Source: Ferruginibacter sp.
GTDB taxonomy: Bacteria > Bacteroidota > Bacteroidia > Chitinophagales > Chitinophagaceae
Assembly: GCA_017983695.1 (NCBI GenBank)
Contig: JAGOAX010000014.1
Coordinates: forward strand, 23,184 to 87,183
Reading direction: 5' to 3'
DNA: 64,000 bases
Part shown: one piece after another, positions 9,096-17,762 of the stretch
How the letters are laid out: each line of letters begins with the position of its first letter
How positions within the stretch are numbered: the stretch's first letter is position 1
Translations under genes and position numbers: made by a program
Notes under the pieces: model-generated
What the model saw: only the letters and a program-made list of their open reading frames with translations
What the model was told of the DNA's origin: nothing
Database searches by the model: none

Positions 9096-11177
9096 TTAAA
9101 TTGCTGGTGGTGTTTTAAATACTTCAGGCATTGCTGTGTCCGGCGCTTCACTTACTTCTTCTTTCGGATCAATAATTATATCTAAAGCTTTCTTTTCTTC
9201 GTACGGCCTTTTACCAATTAATGCCTCTACATCACTTTTAAACAATACTTCTTTTTTCAGTAATTCTTTTGCCAGTTTCTCTACGTCGCTCTTTTTTTCT
9301 ATCAGTAATTTTTTAGTGATCTGGTAAGCATTTTCTATTAGTTTACGAACCTCTTCATCAATCATTTTACCAGTCTCTTCACTGAATGGTTTGGTAAACA
9401 TATTTTCCTGGCTAGGGTCGTAATAACTGATATTACCCACTTTATCATTCATACCATATACGGTAATCATGCTGTAAGCAATTTTTGTTATCTGCTGTAA
9501 ATCGTTGCTTGCACCGGTACTTATTTTTCCAAAGAAAATATCTTCACTTGCCCTGCCGCCCAATGTCATACATATCTGGTCCATCAGCTGGTCGGTATTG
9601 TACAGGTACTGTTCTTTCGGTGTGTACTGGGCGTAACCCAATGCAGCGCTTCCTCTTGGTACTACCGTAACTTTTAATAAAGGATAAGCATGCTCCAAGT
9701 ACCAGCCGCAAATAGCATGGCCTGCTTCGTGGTAAGCAATAATTTCTTTTTCTTCCGGAGAAATAATTTTATTTCTCTTTTCCAATCCGCCAATTACCCT
9801 GTCGATAGCATCCTGAAAATCCTGCATATCTACTGCTTCCTTATTATTACGGGCAGCAATTAATGCGGCCTCGTTACACACATTGGCAATATCTGCACCT
9901 GCAAAGCCGGGTGTTTGTTCAGCCAGTTTATGTATATCTAATGTTTGAGAAATTTTTATCGGTTGCAAATGCACTTTAAAAATGGCTTCTCTTCCCACAA
10001 GATCCGGCCGGTCGATAGTTATTTGCCTGTCGAATCTTCCCGGACGTAATAAGGCAGTATCTAATACATCAGGCCGGTTGGTAGCTGCAAGAATTATAAT
10101 GCCTAAGTCGGTACCAAATCCATCCATTTCCACAAGCAATTGGTTCAATGTGTTTTCTCTTTCATCATTGCTCATCATCACATTTTTTCCTCTTGCTCTT
10201 CCTATAGCGTCAATCTCATCAATAAAAATTATACAAGGTGCTTTTTCTCTTGCCTGTTTAAAAAGATCTCTTACACGACTGGCACCCACGCCTACAAACA
10301 TTTCCACAAAATCACTTCCGCTTAAACTAAAGAAGGGAACCTGTGCTTCGCCGGCAACAGCTTTTGCCAATAATGTTTTACCAGTGCCCGGAGGGCCAAC
10401 CAATAAAGCACCTTTTGGTATTTTACCACCAAGAGCGGTGTATTTTTTGGGATTTTTTAAGAAGTCAACAATTTCCATCACTTCCACTTTGGCTTCATCT
10501 AAACCAGCAACATCGCCAAAGTTTATATTAACCCTGGTGCCTTTATCAAATAAAGTAGCTTTAGATTTTCCGATATTAAAAATACCACCCGGCCCACCAC
10601 CACCGCCTGGTCCGCCAACCTTACGCATCATTAACACAAATAATAAACCGATCAATAAAATGGGTAATAGTGTGCTGATGATCTGTCCAAATAACTCTCC
10701 TTCATCATCTGGAGAATCGGGAACTTCTTTTAGTTGAGGATTTTTTGCATAAAAATCTCCCAACTCTTTCGCATACGATTGAATTTCTTTAAAGCTGAAA
10801 TATAGCTGTGGTTGATTTGCTTTTAGTGCAGATTCATATTTAGTTGGGTTTTCCTTATCAGCTAAAAGATTTTTGTAGAAAGCAGCTTTTTTTATCAGGC
10901 TGTCTTTATAAATAAATATCCTTACCCTTTTGGTGTTGCGGATAGTTTTTATTTTTTCCACATCACCCTGTTTTATCATTTCATAAAACTTCTGCTGATC
11001 AGTTTCCACGCCGGAAGAACCAACATTCCTGTACAGGTTCCAGGTTATAAGGCCAACAATAAAAATCCCATATACCCAGTATATATTGAACTTGCTTTTC
11101 TTTTTTTGCGGATCATCTCCAGTTGGAGGGGTATTATTATCAGGGCCGGGTTTCCTGTTACTGCTTTGTTGATTCAT
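9096..11177 (-). CDS. ftsH: ATP-dependent zinc metalloprotease FtsH
   Basis: 693 residues. A short cytoplasmic tail is followed by a membrane helix at about 33-48, a periplasmic domain to about 165, a second helix at 168-185, a Gly-rich linker, then the AAA domain with Walker A GPPGTGKT at 261-268 and Walker B IIFIDEID near 317. The second region of homology has ATNRPDVLD and the arginine fingers at LLRPGRFDR. The zinc protease motif HEAGH is at 483-487. FtsH degrades misfolded and regulatory membrane proteins at the inner membrane. RsfS lies just upstream and LUD just downstream on the same strand, a conserved arrangement in the phylum. Confidence 0.98.
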   Translation of the reverse strand: MNQQSSNRKPGPDNNTPPTGDDPQKKKSKFNIYWVYGIFIVGLITWNLYRNVGSSGVETDQQKFYEMIKQGDVEKIKTIRNTKRVRIFIYKDSLIKKAAFYKNLLADKENPTKYESALKANQPQLYFSFKEIQSYAKELGDFYAKNPQLKEVPDSPDDEGELFGQIISTLLPILLIGLLFVLMMRKVGGPGGGGGPGGIFNIGKSKATLFDKGTRVNINFGDVAGLDEAKVEVMEIVDFLKNPKKYTALGGKIPKGALLVGPPGTGKTLLAKAVAGEAQVPFFSLSGSDFVEMFVGVGASRVRDLFKQAREKAPCIIFIDEIDAIGRARGKNVMMSNDERENTLNQLLVEMDGFGTDLGIIILAATNRPDVLDTALLRPGRFDRQITIDRPDLVGREAIFKVHLQPIKISQTLDIHKLAEQTPGFAGADIANVCNEAALIAARNNKEAVDMQDFQDAIDRVIGGLEKRNKIISPEEKEIIAYHEAGHAICGWYLEHAYPLLKVTVVPRGSAALGYAQYTPKEQYLYNTDQLMDQICMTLGGRASEDIFFGKISTGASNDLQQITKIAYSMITVYGMNDKVGNISYYDPSQENMFTKPFSEETGKMIDEEVRKLIENAYQITKKLLIEKKSDVEKLAKELLKKEVLFKSDVEALIGKRPYEEKKALDIIIDPKEEVSEAPDTAMPEVFKTPPAI

Positions 11178-11292
11178 GTTATTGATTTGCTATGTTTTGT
11201 TCGTACTTAGAATTTACCAGCGGCTGGTAAGTTAAAGACGATTAGGTTTGAGTATTATTTTAAATGCAGGTAAAATTTATTTGCCAGTATTT

Positions 11293-11697
11293 TTAATCGT
11301 TATGTTCCATTACTGCTGCATCGCTCCACATTTCTTCCAGCTGGTAAAATTTTCTGGGTTCGGGCAGCATAATATGCACCACAATATTAATGTAGTCTAT
11401 CAAAATCCACTGCTGTGCCTGTCTCCCTTCATGCTTGTATACTGCTTCACCACATTTATCTTTTACGTCTTCTTCTATAAAATCCGCAATGGCTTTTATT
11501 TGTGTATTGCTGTTGGCCTGGCAAATAATAAAAAAATCTGCAACGGCTTCAGGTATTTTTCTCAGGTCGAGGCTTACAATTTTTTCGCCTTTTTTCTCCT
11601 GAATAGCATTAATGATGGCTTTGAAAATTTTGCTGTTTCTGGTAAGTCGTACTACACTGCTTTTTTTTCTGGTATTTAAAACGTTCAGGTTGCTCAA
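11293..11697 (-). CDS. rsfS: Ribosome silencing factor RsfS
   Basis: 134 residues. The Iojap/RsfS domain covers most of the protein: KIVSLDLRKIPEAVADFFIICQANSNTQIKAIAD and the C-terminal WILIDYINIVVHIMLPEPRKFYQLEEMW segment. The family binds ribosomal protein L14 (uL14) and blocks subunit joining when nutrients are short. The N-terminal 20 residues are basic and extra. It precedes ftsH and is divergent from birA, whose start is 140 bases away; the AT-rich gap should hold both promoters, but no clear box was identified. Confidence 0.93.
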   Translation of the reverse strand: MSNLNVLNTRKKSSVVRLTRNSKIFKAIINAIQEKKGEKIVSLDLRKIPEAVADFFIICQANSNTQIKAIADFIEEDVKDKCGEAVYKHEGRQAQQWILIDYINIVVHIMLPEPRKFYQLEEMWSDAAVMEHND

Positions 11698-11837
11698 ATT
11701 GAAATTATATTTTTATTTTATGTTGTTTACAGCTGCAATATTACTTCTAATAACGGCTTAAGTAAACTTTTGTTATTTATAAACTAACCGTAGCTTGCAA
11801 TTAATGGCAAAAATAACACTTCTTTGCCATTTAGATA

Positions 11838-12605
11838 ATGATGTCTAAAGCCACTTTTATCAAAATATTAGACAGTGTGGATAGTACCAACAATTATGCC
11901 ATGGCAAAGCTGCGTACCGGAATGGCGGAGCATGGCCAGGCCTTTGTTGCAAAGGAACAAACTGCAGGAAAAGGCCAGCGGGGAAAAACCTGGCAAATGG
12001 CGGCGGGACAAAACATAGCCCTCAGCCTTATAGTAAAGGCTGATAAACTAAAGCAGGAGCAGCAGTTTTTGCTAAGCATGGCGGTGTCTTTAGGGGTATA
12101 TGATTTTTTTGAAAAATATGCCCGGCCAAACGACAGGGCTGCACAGGCCGGTGATCTAACTAAAATAAAATGGCCAAATGATTTGTACTGGCGTGACAGA
12201 AAGGCAGGGGGGATTTTGATAGAAACTGTTTTTAAAGGAATGCAATGGAAATGGGCCGTTGTGGGTATTGGTATAAATATTAATCAAACCCGGTTTAATA
12301 AATCGCTGCCCAACCCCATTTCGCTGCGGCAAATTACAGGTAATGAATATGACGTAATTGAAATGGCAACTGAGTTGTACAGTTTTGTAATGAAACGGAT
12401 TGAAAAAATTTCAGCCCAGTCAACTAAAAAAATGGTTAAGGAATATAACCTTCACCTGTATAAACTGAACGAACCGGTAAAGCTGAAAAAAGCAAATGCT
12501 GTTTTTAAAACAACGGTTAAAGAAGTTTCGGTACATGGCCAACTGTGTACGGTTGATACCACTGAGCGCCATTTTGATTTTGGCGAAGTGGAGTGGGTGC
12601 TATAA
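11838..12605 (+). CDS. birA: Biotin--[acetyl-CoA-carboxylase] ligase
   Basis: 255 residues; the second codon is also ATG. The BirA catalytic domain is complete: DSTNNYAMAKL, the GKGQRGKTWQ adenylate loop (GRGRRGR type), KWPNDLYW, the GGILIETV lysine region and VVGIGININ. A C-terminal SH3-like barrel follows. There is no N-terminal helix-turn-helix, so this is the enzyme-only form that biotinylates carrier protein and does not repress transcription. Its last six bases overlap the end of the convergent small metallopeptidase-like gene. Confidence 0.95.
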   Translation: MMSKATFIKILDSVDSTNNYAMAKLRTGMAEHGQAFVAKEQTAGKGQRGKTWQMAAGQNIALSLIVKADKLKQEQQFLLSMAVSLGVYDFFEKYARPNDRAAQAGDLTKIKWPNDLYWRDRKAGGILIETVFKGMQWKWAVVGIGININQTRFNKSLPNPISLRQITGNEYDVIEMATELYSFVMKRIEKISAQSTKKMVKEYNLHLYKLNEPVKLKKANAVFKTTVKEVSVHGQLCTVDTTERHFDFGEVEWVL

Positions 12606-12896
12606 TTCTTCAGCTTCCCTTGCTTCTTTTTCGTACTTGTTATTATAGTATCCTTTTCTTAAACTCTCCCAAAGATATTTTACAGTAAAAATAAGGTATC
12701 CATGATCTTTAAATTGTTCTACATGGCAAAGCTCATGCTTTACCCATCTTTCGTCCTGTAAAAACTGTTCTTTAGTGGTATTGTGCAAATGAATAGTTTT
12801 GCCCAATACCATTGCAACACTTTTGCTGCGTAGTTTTTTTGCAGCAATTTTTGCAAGCCACGAATTTTCTTTTATTTGAAATGATGTTTTGCTCAA
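12600..12896 (-). CDS. Small DUF4157-like protein with an HExxH motif
   Basis: 98 residues. The core WVKHELCHVEQFKDHGY contains HELCH (HExxH), the zinc-binding motif of the metallopeptidase clan, and a later Glu-rich helix (KEAREAEEL) could give the third ligand. Such minimal versions are common in Bacteroidota and usually labelled DUF4157 or hypothetical. No signal peptide is seen. It overlaps the end of birA by six bases on the opposite strand. Peptidase activity is unproven for the family. Confidence 0.75.
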   Translation of the reverse strand: MSKTSFQIKENSWLAKIAAKKLRSKSVAMVLGKTIHLHNTTKEQFLQDERWVKHELCHVEQFKDHGYLIFTVKYLWESLRKGYYNNKYEKEAREAEEL

Positions 12897-12907
12897 AGCA
12901 GTGCTTA

Positions 12908-13291
12908 CTAATTATTTGGTGCACCACTATCTATCCAGCAAATGAATGCATTTACCTGCGCTTGAGATATAGAACCTGTTTGCGGCATTGTACCTGCAAG
13001 TATTGCTGCACGTATGTTCGATCTTTTTGCAAATACTTCGGCATAAGAAGTAAATGGCCCGCCGGAATTGGTGCTGCTGGCTGCATGGCAGTTACTGTTA
13101 ATGGAACAAACTGTTGTAAGTATTGGCTGTACATCGGCAGCAAATTTTGGCGTAATACCTGCACAAGAAAATGTTCTTGTAGTACCACCACCACTACCTC
13201 CTCCGGAATTGGTGTTATCACCTTTGCTGCATGCAACAAAAGCAATTATTGTAATAAAAAGACCAATACAGGTGATGGTTATTTTCCTCAT
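12908..13291 (-). CDS. Lipoprotein with a cytochrome c-like domain and unusual CX5CH motif
   Basis: 127 residues. A lipoprotein signal peptide ends at IIAFVACSKG (acylated Cys near 21), followed by a Gly/Ser linker. The rest resembles the planctomycete-type cytochrome c domain: FAADVQPILTTVC, SNCHAAS, a TMPQTGS loop that could give the Met ligand, and a closing FICWIDSGAPNN. The haem-attachment cysteines are separated by five residues (C-SINSN-CH) instead of two, so covalent haem is doubtful. It is probably anchored at the outer or inner membrane facing the periplasm. Confidence 0.7.
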   Translation of the reverse strand: MRKITITCIGLFITIIAFVACSKGDNTNSGGGSGGGTTRTFSCAGITPKFAADVQPILTTVCSINSNCHAASSTNSGGPFTSYAEVFAKRSNIRAAILAGTMPQTGSISQAQVNAFICWIDSGAPNN

Positions 13292-13330
13292 GTGTTAAAT
13301 TTTAAACTTGTTATACAAGCTATAACGTAT

Positions 13331-13804
13331 TTATTTTGCTGCAAGTTGCCAGGCGTTTAAAATTTCTTCGGTATGCTGCTTGCTTTTTGGTTTTAAAAAT
13401 ATTTTTTTAACAATACCTTTTTCATCTATTAAAAATGTGGTGCGGTGCAGCCCCATGTAATTTCTGCCATACAATTGTTTTTCGCCCCATACTCCGTATT
13501 TATCAATAATAGTATGTTTGGGGTCGGCAATTAAAATAAATGGCAGACCGTATTTGGCCTCAAATTTTTTATGCTTTTTTTCTTCATCGGGGCTTATGCC
13601 TAAAACCACAAAACCATTTTTTTTCAATACACTAAAATTATCCCTCAGGTTACAGGCCTGTACTGTACAGGTTGGGGTATCATCTTCAGGATAAAAATAT
13701 AAAACCACTTTCTGTCCTTTAAAATCGGATAGCGAAACTGTATTGCCGTTTTGATCTTTTCCTTTAAATGCCGGTGCTTTTTGACCCTCTGTTACTGATG
13801 TCAT
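13331..13804 (-). CDS. bcp: Thioredoxin-dependent thiol peroxidase (Bcp/PrxQ)
   Basis: 157 residues with the PrxQ signature: DFKGQKVVLYFYPEDDTPTC, where Cys in PTCTVQAC is the peroxidatic residue and the second Cys five residues later is the resolving one. The conserved Arg (GLHRTTFLID) and Trp (GVWGEK) are present. The enzyme reduces hydrogen peroxide and organic peroxides in the cytoplasm with thioredoxin. It reads away from a dispersed inverted repeat that separates it from the M23 peptidase gene. Confidence 0.95.
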   Translation of the reverse strand: MTSVTEGQKAPAFKGKDQNGNTVSLSDFKGQKVVLYFYPEDDTPTCTVQACNLRDNFSVLKKNGFVVLGISPDEEKKHKKFEAKYGLPFILIADPKHTIIDKYGVWGEKQLYGRNYMGLHRTTFLIDEKGIVKKIFLKPKSKQHTEEILNAWQLAAK

Positions 13805-13811
13805 AACTCTG

Positions 13812-13894
13812 GTTAATTGGTTTACTTGTTTATTGGTTAATCAGGAAAAGCATTTATACAAATTAACTGGTTAACTAATTAACCAATAAACTAA
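13812..13894. repeat. Dispersed AT-rich inverted repeat (GGTTAATTGG family), copy 1
   Basis: The left arm carries GGTTAATTGGTTTAC and TTTATTGGTTAATC; the right arm carries AACTGGTTAACTAATTAACC and AATAAACTAA, so the arms can pair across the centre. A related sequence lies at 58801-58895 before tRNA-Arg. The right end includes the stop codon (TAG) of the M23 peptidase gene. No ORF is inside. Confidence 0.65.
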
Positions 13895-15603
13895 CGTGTA
13901 AAATGATAAACTCTCTCCGTTACATTCCCCACCTGGTCTTCGGCTGTAATCTTTAGTTCATGTTCTCCGGCTGCACACATTTCATCAAAAGTATAAATAA
14001 ATGTCCGCCCTTTATCATTACTAAACCGCAGCCAGTTACCATCTAATGTTGCCGTAAATTTTTTTATTTCTTCTGTATTATCAATAATAACAAAGGCAAG
14101 ACGGTTTAGTTTAGCCGCATTCATCCCTTCTTTAAAACCAATAGCCGTAATTTTTGGTGCAATAGTATCTATCATCAGCTGAAAATTCCCGAACTCCCGG
14201 AAGCTGGCTTTATACCAGCCATTTTCAAATTCAGCCTTTGCATAGTCATCTTTACCGTTGGCAAAGCGGTGCATCACCATCTTACCAGGCAATGCCGATG
14301 TTGCTTTTGTTTTTACCGGAAAATAAGTATGCACCGGAACAGTTACGTTGTGTAATTGATAAATGGGATAACTCTGGCCGGGTATAATTTCATTATAGCG
14401 AAAACGGATAGAATCGTACAAAGCATTTTCGGGTAAATAAAAACTGATATTGCTGTTTTCAAATACATTAATAAAACCCGGATGAAATTCTTTGGGTTTA
14501 AAAAAAGCGGCGGCCCCTGGTTTTGTTGTTACAGCAGCCCCCGGTCCACGTTTTACCTGGAAATTCAGCACAGCCGTATTTCCATTAGCATCTTTTACAA
14601 CTATTTTAATATTATGAATGCTGTCGTCTTCAAGAGAAATTACGCCATCGCCATTTACAGTTTCATATATACCATTAGTATAGCCGGGTAGTTTTGACAA
14701 ATGCTGAAGAAAAGGCCCGCCGCTGCTTCTTAATTTATAATCGATATGGGCATTTAAATACCGGGTTTCATCGTAACTAACACTGTCCATCTCAAACCCA
14801 ACGACCGGTGTTTCATCATTATACAAAACAGCTTGGTAAATGCCATTGCGGTTGGTGGAGCCGCTGTAACTGTCGAATGCCGAGATGGCAAAGCTTACTT
14901 TATCTGTATTACTTACTATTAAGACAGGCGAAGTAACATAAGTTCCGTTTACTTTTTTTATAGAATAGAGTTTAGGACTTTGTTCATAAGTGCTGATGCA
15001 CCTGTCGTACACTGCTAAGCGTAAAATATTGGGCGGCACATTGTCGGCTATAGGAAAACCAAACAAAGACGGATTTAATACTTTATCTGTTTTGGTATCC
15101 CTTATTTCAAAATGTACATGTGGCCCCTGCGAACCACCAGTATTACCACTATAAGCAATAAACATCCCTTTTGTTACAGGAAATAAGTTTGCCGGGATAT
15201 CTAAAAAAACCTTCCAGCTTTTTAATTTATACTGCTGCTCTTTTATATATTTTTCCAACTCCGGGGTAAAATCATTTAAATGAGCGTATAAAGTGGTTAG
15301 CCCATTGGGATGATTTATGTAAATAGCCCGTCCAAAACCATAGGGCTCAATTTTTACTTTGGCAATATAACCACCTGCAGCAGCCAGCACGGGCAAATTT
15401 TGCTTTTTATCGGTTTTACAATCCAGCCCCATGTGGTAATGGTTGGGCCTTAGCTCTCCAAAATTTGCAGCCAATGCTTTGGTGGCTACCACCGGCCATG
15501 TAAAATATCCCTGCGTATAATTTTTAGGGGGAAAAATCTGTGCGTTAACTGTAATAAAAACAAAAAATAATATAGAGAATGCAACTGCTTTTTGTAAATT
15601 CAT
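13891..15603 (-). CDS. M23 family (LytM-like) metallopeptidase, exported
   Basis: 570 residues with a signal peptide (AVAFSILFFVFITVNAQ). The M23 domain is near the N-terminus: HYHMGLDCKTDK supplies the first His and Asp ligands and GPHVHFEIRD the catalytic and second His. The remaining 380 residues are beta-rich with Ig-like strands and no known motif. Active LytM enzymes cut peptidoglycan cross-links; some relatives are regulatory. The HxxxD and HxH residues are intact, so activity is plausible. A dispersed repeat separates it from bcp. Confidence 0.9.
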   Translation of the reverse strand: MNLQKAVAFSILFFVFITVNAQIFPPKNYTQGYFTWPVVATKALAANFGELRPNHYHMGLDCKTDKKQNLPVLAAAGGYIAKVKIEPYGFGRAIYINHPNGLTTLYAHLNDFTPELEKYIKEQQYKLKSWKVFLDIPANLFPVTKGMFIAYSGNTGGSQGPHVHFEIRDTKTDKVLNPSLFGFPIADNVPPNILRLAVYDRCISTYEQSPKLYSIKKVNGTYVTSPVLIVSNTDKVSFAISAFDSYSGSTNRNGIYQAVLYNDETPVVGFEMDSVSYDETRYLNAHIDYKLRSSGGPFLQHLSKLPGYTNGIYETVNGDGVISLEDDSIHNIKIVVKDANGNTAVLNFQVKRGPGAAVTTKPGAAAFFKPKEFHPGFINVFENSNISFYLPENALYDSIRFRYNEIIPGQSYPIYQLHNVTVPVHTYFPVKTKATSALPGKMVMHRFANGKDDYAKAEFENGWYKASFREFGNFQLMIDTIAPKITAIGFKEGMNAAKLNRLAFVIIDNTEEIKKFTATLDGNWLRFSNDKGRTFIYTFDEMCAAGEHELKITAEDQVGNVTERVYHFTR

Positions 15604-15657
15604 ATCCTGTTATAAGCAACAAATTTAATTTTAAAATCATTAATACAATCATTTACA

Positions 15658-15954
15658 ATGAGCGTTAATTCAAAACACATTGCTACATTTTTATTGGGTG
15701 CGGCTGCAGCACTGGCAGCTTCAAAATATATGAGTATGACTCCCGAAGAAAAAGAAAAGCTGGCTGCCGATTTAAAAGACAAAGCCAATAAAATGAAAAT
15801 CGAAGCCGAAAATTTTGCAGAAAAAGCGAAAGATTATTTTGAAGAATTAAAGACCAAGGGTACAGAAGCTTTTAAAGAGCATTTTTCCGAAGCCGAAAAA
15901 ACAATGAGCGATCTATTTGGAAAGAAAGATAAAACCGCATCTAATCCTTCGTAG
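15658..15954 (+). CDS. YtxH-domain protein
   Basis: 98 residues: a short N-terminal segment with an Ala-rich hydrophobic stretch (FLLGAAAALAASKYM), then a charged, Lys/Glu/Ala-rich amphipathic helix to the end. This is the usual plan of YtxH or gas-vesicle-like stress proteins, of unknown biochemical role. It ends in a strong terminator and is therefore a single-gene unit, divergent from the M23 peptidase. Confidence 0.75.
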   Translation: MSVNSKHIATFLLGAAAALAASKYMSMTPEEKEKLAADLKDKANKMKIEAENFAEKAKDYFEELKTKGTEAFKEHFSEAEKTMSDLFGKKDKTASNPS

Positions 15955-15976
15955 TATTTTTAGATAATTTCTAAAA

Positions 15977-16005
15977 AACTGTGCTTATCTACGCACAGTT
16001 TTTTT
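15977..16005 (+). terminator. Rho-independent terminator after YtxH gene
   Basis: An 8-bp perfect stem (AACTGTGC with GCACAGTT, loop of eight) is followed by five T. It separates the YtxH gene from carB. Confidence 0.85.
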
Positions 16006-16023
16006 ATTTACAGCATTTACAAG

Positions 16024-16031
16024 TACTTTTG
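16024..16031 (+). promoter_or_regulatory. Bacteroidota -7 promoter box before carB
   Basis: TACTTTTG matches TAnnTTTG exactly and lies 25 bases before the chosen carB ATG. The upstream -33 box is not clear in the preceding T-rich tract. Confidence 0.6.
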
Positions 16032-16055
16032 CTCGCCTACAAGGGCAATATACAT

Positions 16056-17702
16056 ATGCCAATAGATAAATCCATTACATCAGTACTTATTATAGGCAGC
16101 GGACCAATTGTAATTGGCCAGGCCTGCGAATTTGATTACAGCGGTACCCAGGCTGCCCGTAGCATAAGAGAAGAGGGGATAAAAGTTATTTTGATCAACA
16201 GTAACCCGGCTACAATTATGACCGACCCAATGATGGCCGACAGAGTTTACCTGCTGCCATTAACGGTTGAAAGTATTGAACAGATTTTAGAAGAAAATAA
16301 AATTGATGCCGTATTGCCAACCATGGGTGGCCAAACGGCACTTAACCTTTGTAAGGAAGTGGATGAGCTGGGCATTTGGGAAAAACATAACGTAAAATTA
16401 GTTGGTGTTGATATTAAGGCAATTGACAAGGCAGAAGACAGGGAAAAATTCCGCCAGTGGATGATTGAAATGGGCATACCGGTTTGCGCTGCAAAAATTG
16501 CCAACTCATTTTTAGAGGGGAAAGAATTTGCGCAGGAAATTGGTTTTCCGTTGGTGCTTCGTCCATCATTTACCTTGGGGGGTAGCGGGGGAAGTATTGT
16601 ATTTAAAAAAGACGAATTAGATGAAGCCCTGAACAGGGCGTTAACGGCAAGCCCGATACATGAAGTACTGGTAGAAAAAGCGGTACTGGGTTGGAAAGAG
16701 TTTGAGTTGGAATTATTAAGAGATGCTGCTGATAATGTAGCCATTATTTGTACGGTTGAAAATTTTGACCCGATGGGTGTACATACCGGCGATTCCATTA
16801 CAGTTGCACCGGCTATGACGCTTAGCGATACCGCATTTCAATTAATGCGTAATACAGCCATTCGTATGATGAGGGCGTTAGGAAATTTTGCCGGTGGTTG
16901 TAATGTGCAGTTTGCATTAAATCCGCAAACAGAAGAAATAATTGTGGTGGAAATCAATCCAAGGGTTAGCCGCTCTTCTGCATTGGCAAGTAAAGCCACT
17001 GGTTACCCCATTGCAAAAATTGCTGCCAAATTAGCTATTGGCTATAATCTGGACGAATTGAAAAACCAGATCACTCAATCCACTTCGGCTTACTTTGAGC
17101 CGGTGCAGGATTATGTTATTGTAAAAATACCCCGTTGGAATTTTGATAAATTTAAAGGGGCCGATGATACATTAGGTTTTCAGATGAAATCCGTAGGTGA
17201 GGTTATGGGTATTGGTCGCAGTTTTGCCGAGGCGTTGCAAAAAGCCTGTCAGAGTTTAGAAAATGATGCATTAGGATTAGGGTATTATGGAAAAAGCCTG
17301 ATGCAGTCAGATGCGCTGGTAGAGTATATTAAAATTCCAAAATGGGATAGGGTATTCCGTATAAAAGACGCCTTAATGTCCGGCGCCAGCATTAAGCGTA
17401 TTTGCGAAAGCACAAAAATTGACAGATGGTTTATTTACCAGATACAAAAAATTTGTGATTGCGAAAAAATCATAGCTAGCTATAATTTTGAAACCTTGCC
17501 TGACGATGTTTTAAAGCAGGCAAAAATATTGGGTTTTAGCGATGAGCAGATAATGAAGATAATGAAAGAAGAAGATGCTGACCGGCTTTACGATAGAAGA
17601 AAAGCAATGGGGCTTACCCGTGTGTTTAAAATGGTAGATACCTGCGCCGCAGAGTTTGAAGCAAAAACGCCTTACTTCTACAGTACGTTTGAAAATAAGT
17701 AA
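16056..17702 (+). CDS. carB: Carbamoyl-phosphate synthase large chain, N-terminal half (split CarB)
   Basis: 548 residues from ATG 16056; an upstream in-frame reading from 15981 crosses the promoter box and is rejected. It covers the first ATP-grasp (carboxyphosphate) domain, from SVLIIGSGPIVIGQACEFDY, and the oligomerisation domain, and stops at CAAEFEAKTPYFYSTFE followed by NK and a stop. In E. coli CarB this is where the linker to the second half begins. The second half is a separate gene at 18988, beyond an unrelated hydrolase. Together the halves make carbamoyl phosphate for pyrimidine and arginine synthesis. Both look intact, so they probably work as two subunits, as in some archaea and Aquifex. 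Confidence 0.95.
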   Translation: MPIDKSITSVLIIGSGPIVIGQACEFDYSGTQAARSIREEGIKVILINSNPATIMTDPMMADRVYLLPLTVESIEQILEENKIDAVLPTMGGQTALNLCKEVDELGIWEKHNVKLVGVDIKAIDKAEDREKFRQWMIEMGIPVCAAKIANSFLEGKEFAQEIGFPLVLRPSFTLGGSGGSIVFKKDELDEALNRALTASPIHEVLVEKAVLGWKEFELELLRDAADNVAIICTVENFDPMGVHTGDSITVAPAMTLSDTAFQLMRNTAIRMMRALGNFAGGCNVQFALNPQTEEIIVVEINPRVSRSSALASKATGYPIAKIAAKLAIGYNLDELKNQITQSTSAYFEPVQDYVIVKIPRWNFDKFKGADDTLGFQMKSVGEVMGIGRSFAEALQKACQSLENDALGLGYYGKSLMQSDALVEYIKIPKWDRVFRIKDALMSGASIKRICESTKIDRWFIYQIQKICDCEKIIASYNFETLPDDVLKQAKILGFSDEQIMKIMKEEDADRLYDRRKAMGLTRVFKMVDTCAAEFEAKTPYFYSTFENK

Positions 17703-17762
17703 TATTGGTTTGCTTTACAAAGCAGGATGGCGGCATTATTTGCTGCCAATAAAACCAGCAGC

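Noticed and set aside
9982..10737. 251-codon plus-strand ORF inside ftsH
   Set aside because: It is the antisense shadow of the highly conserved FtsH AAA domain.
12812..13360. 182-codon plus-strand ORF opposite the cytochrome-like gene
   Set aside because: It lies antisense to two good genes, its composition is abnormally rich in Cys, and it has no family pattern.
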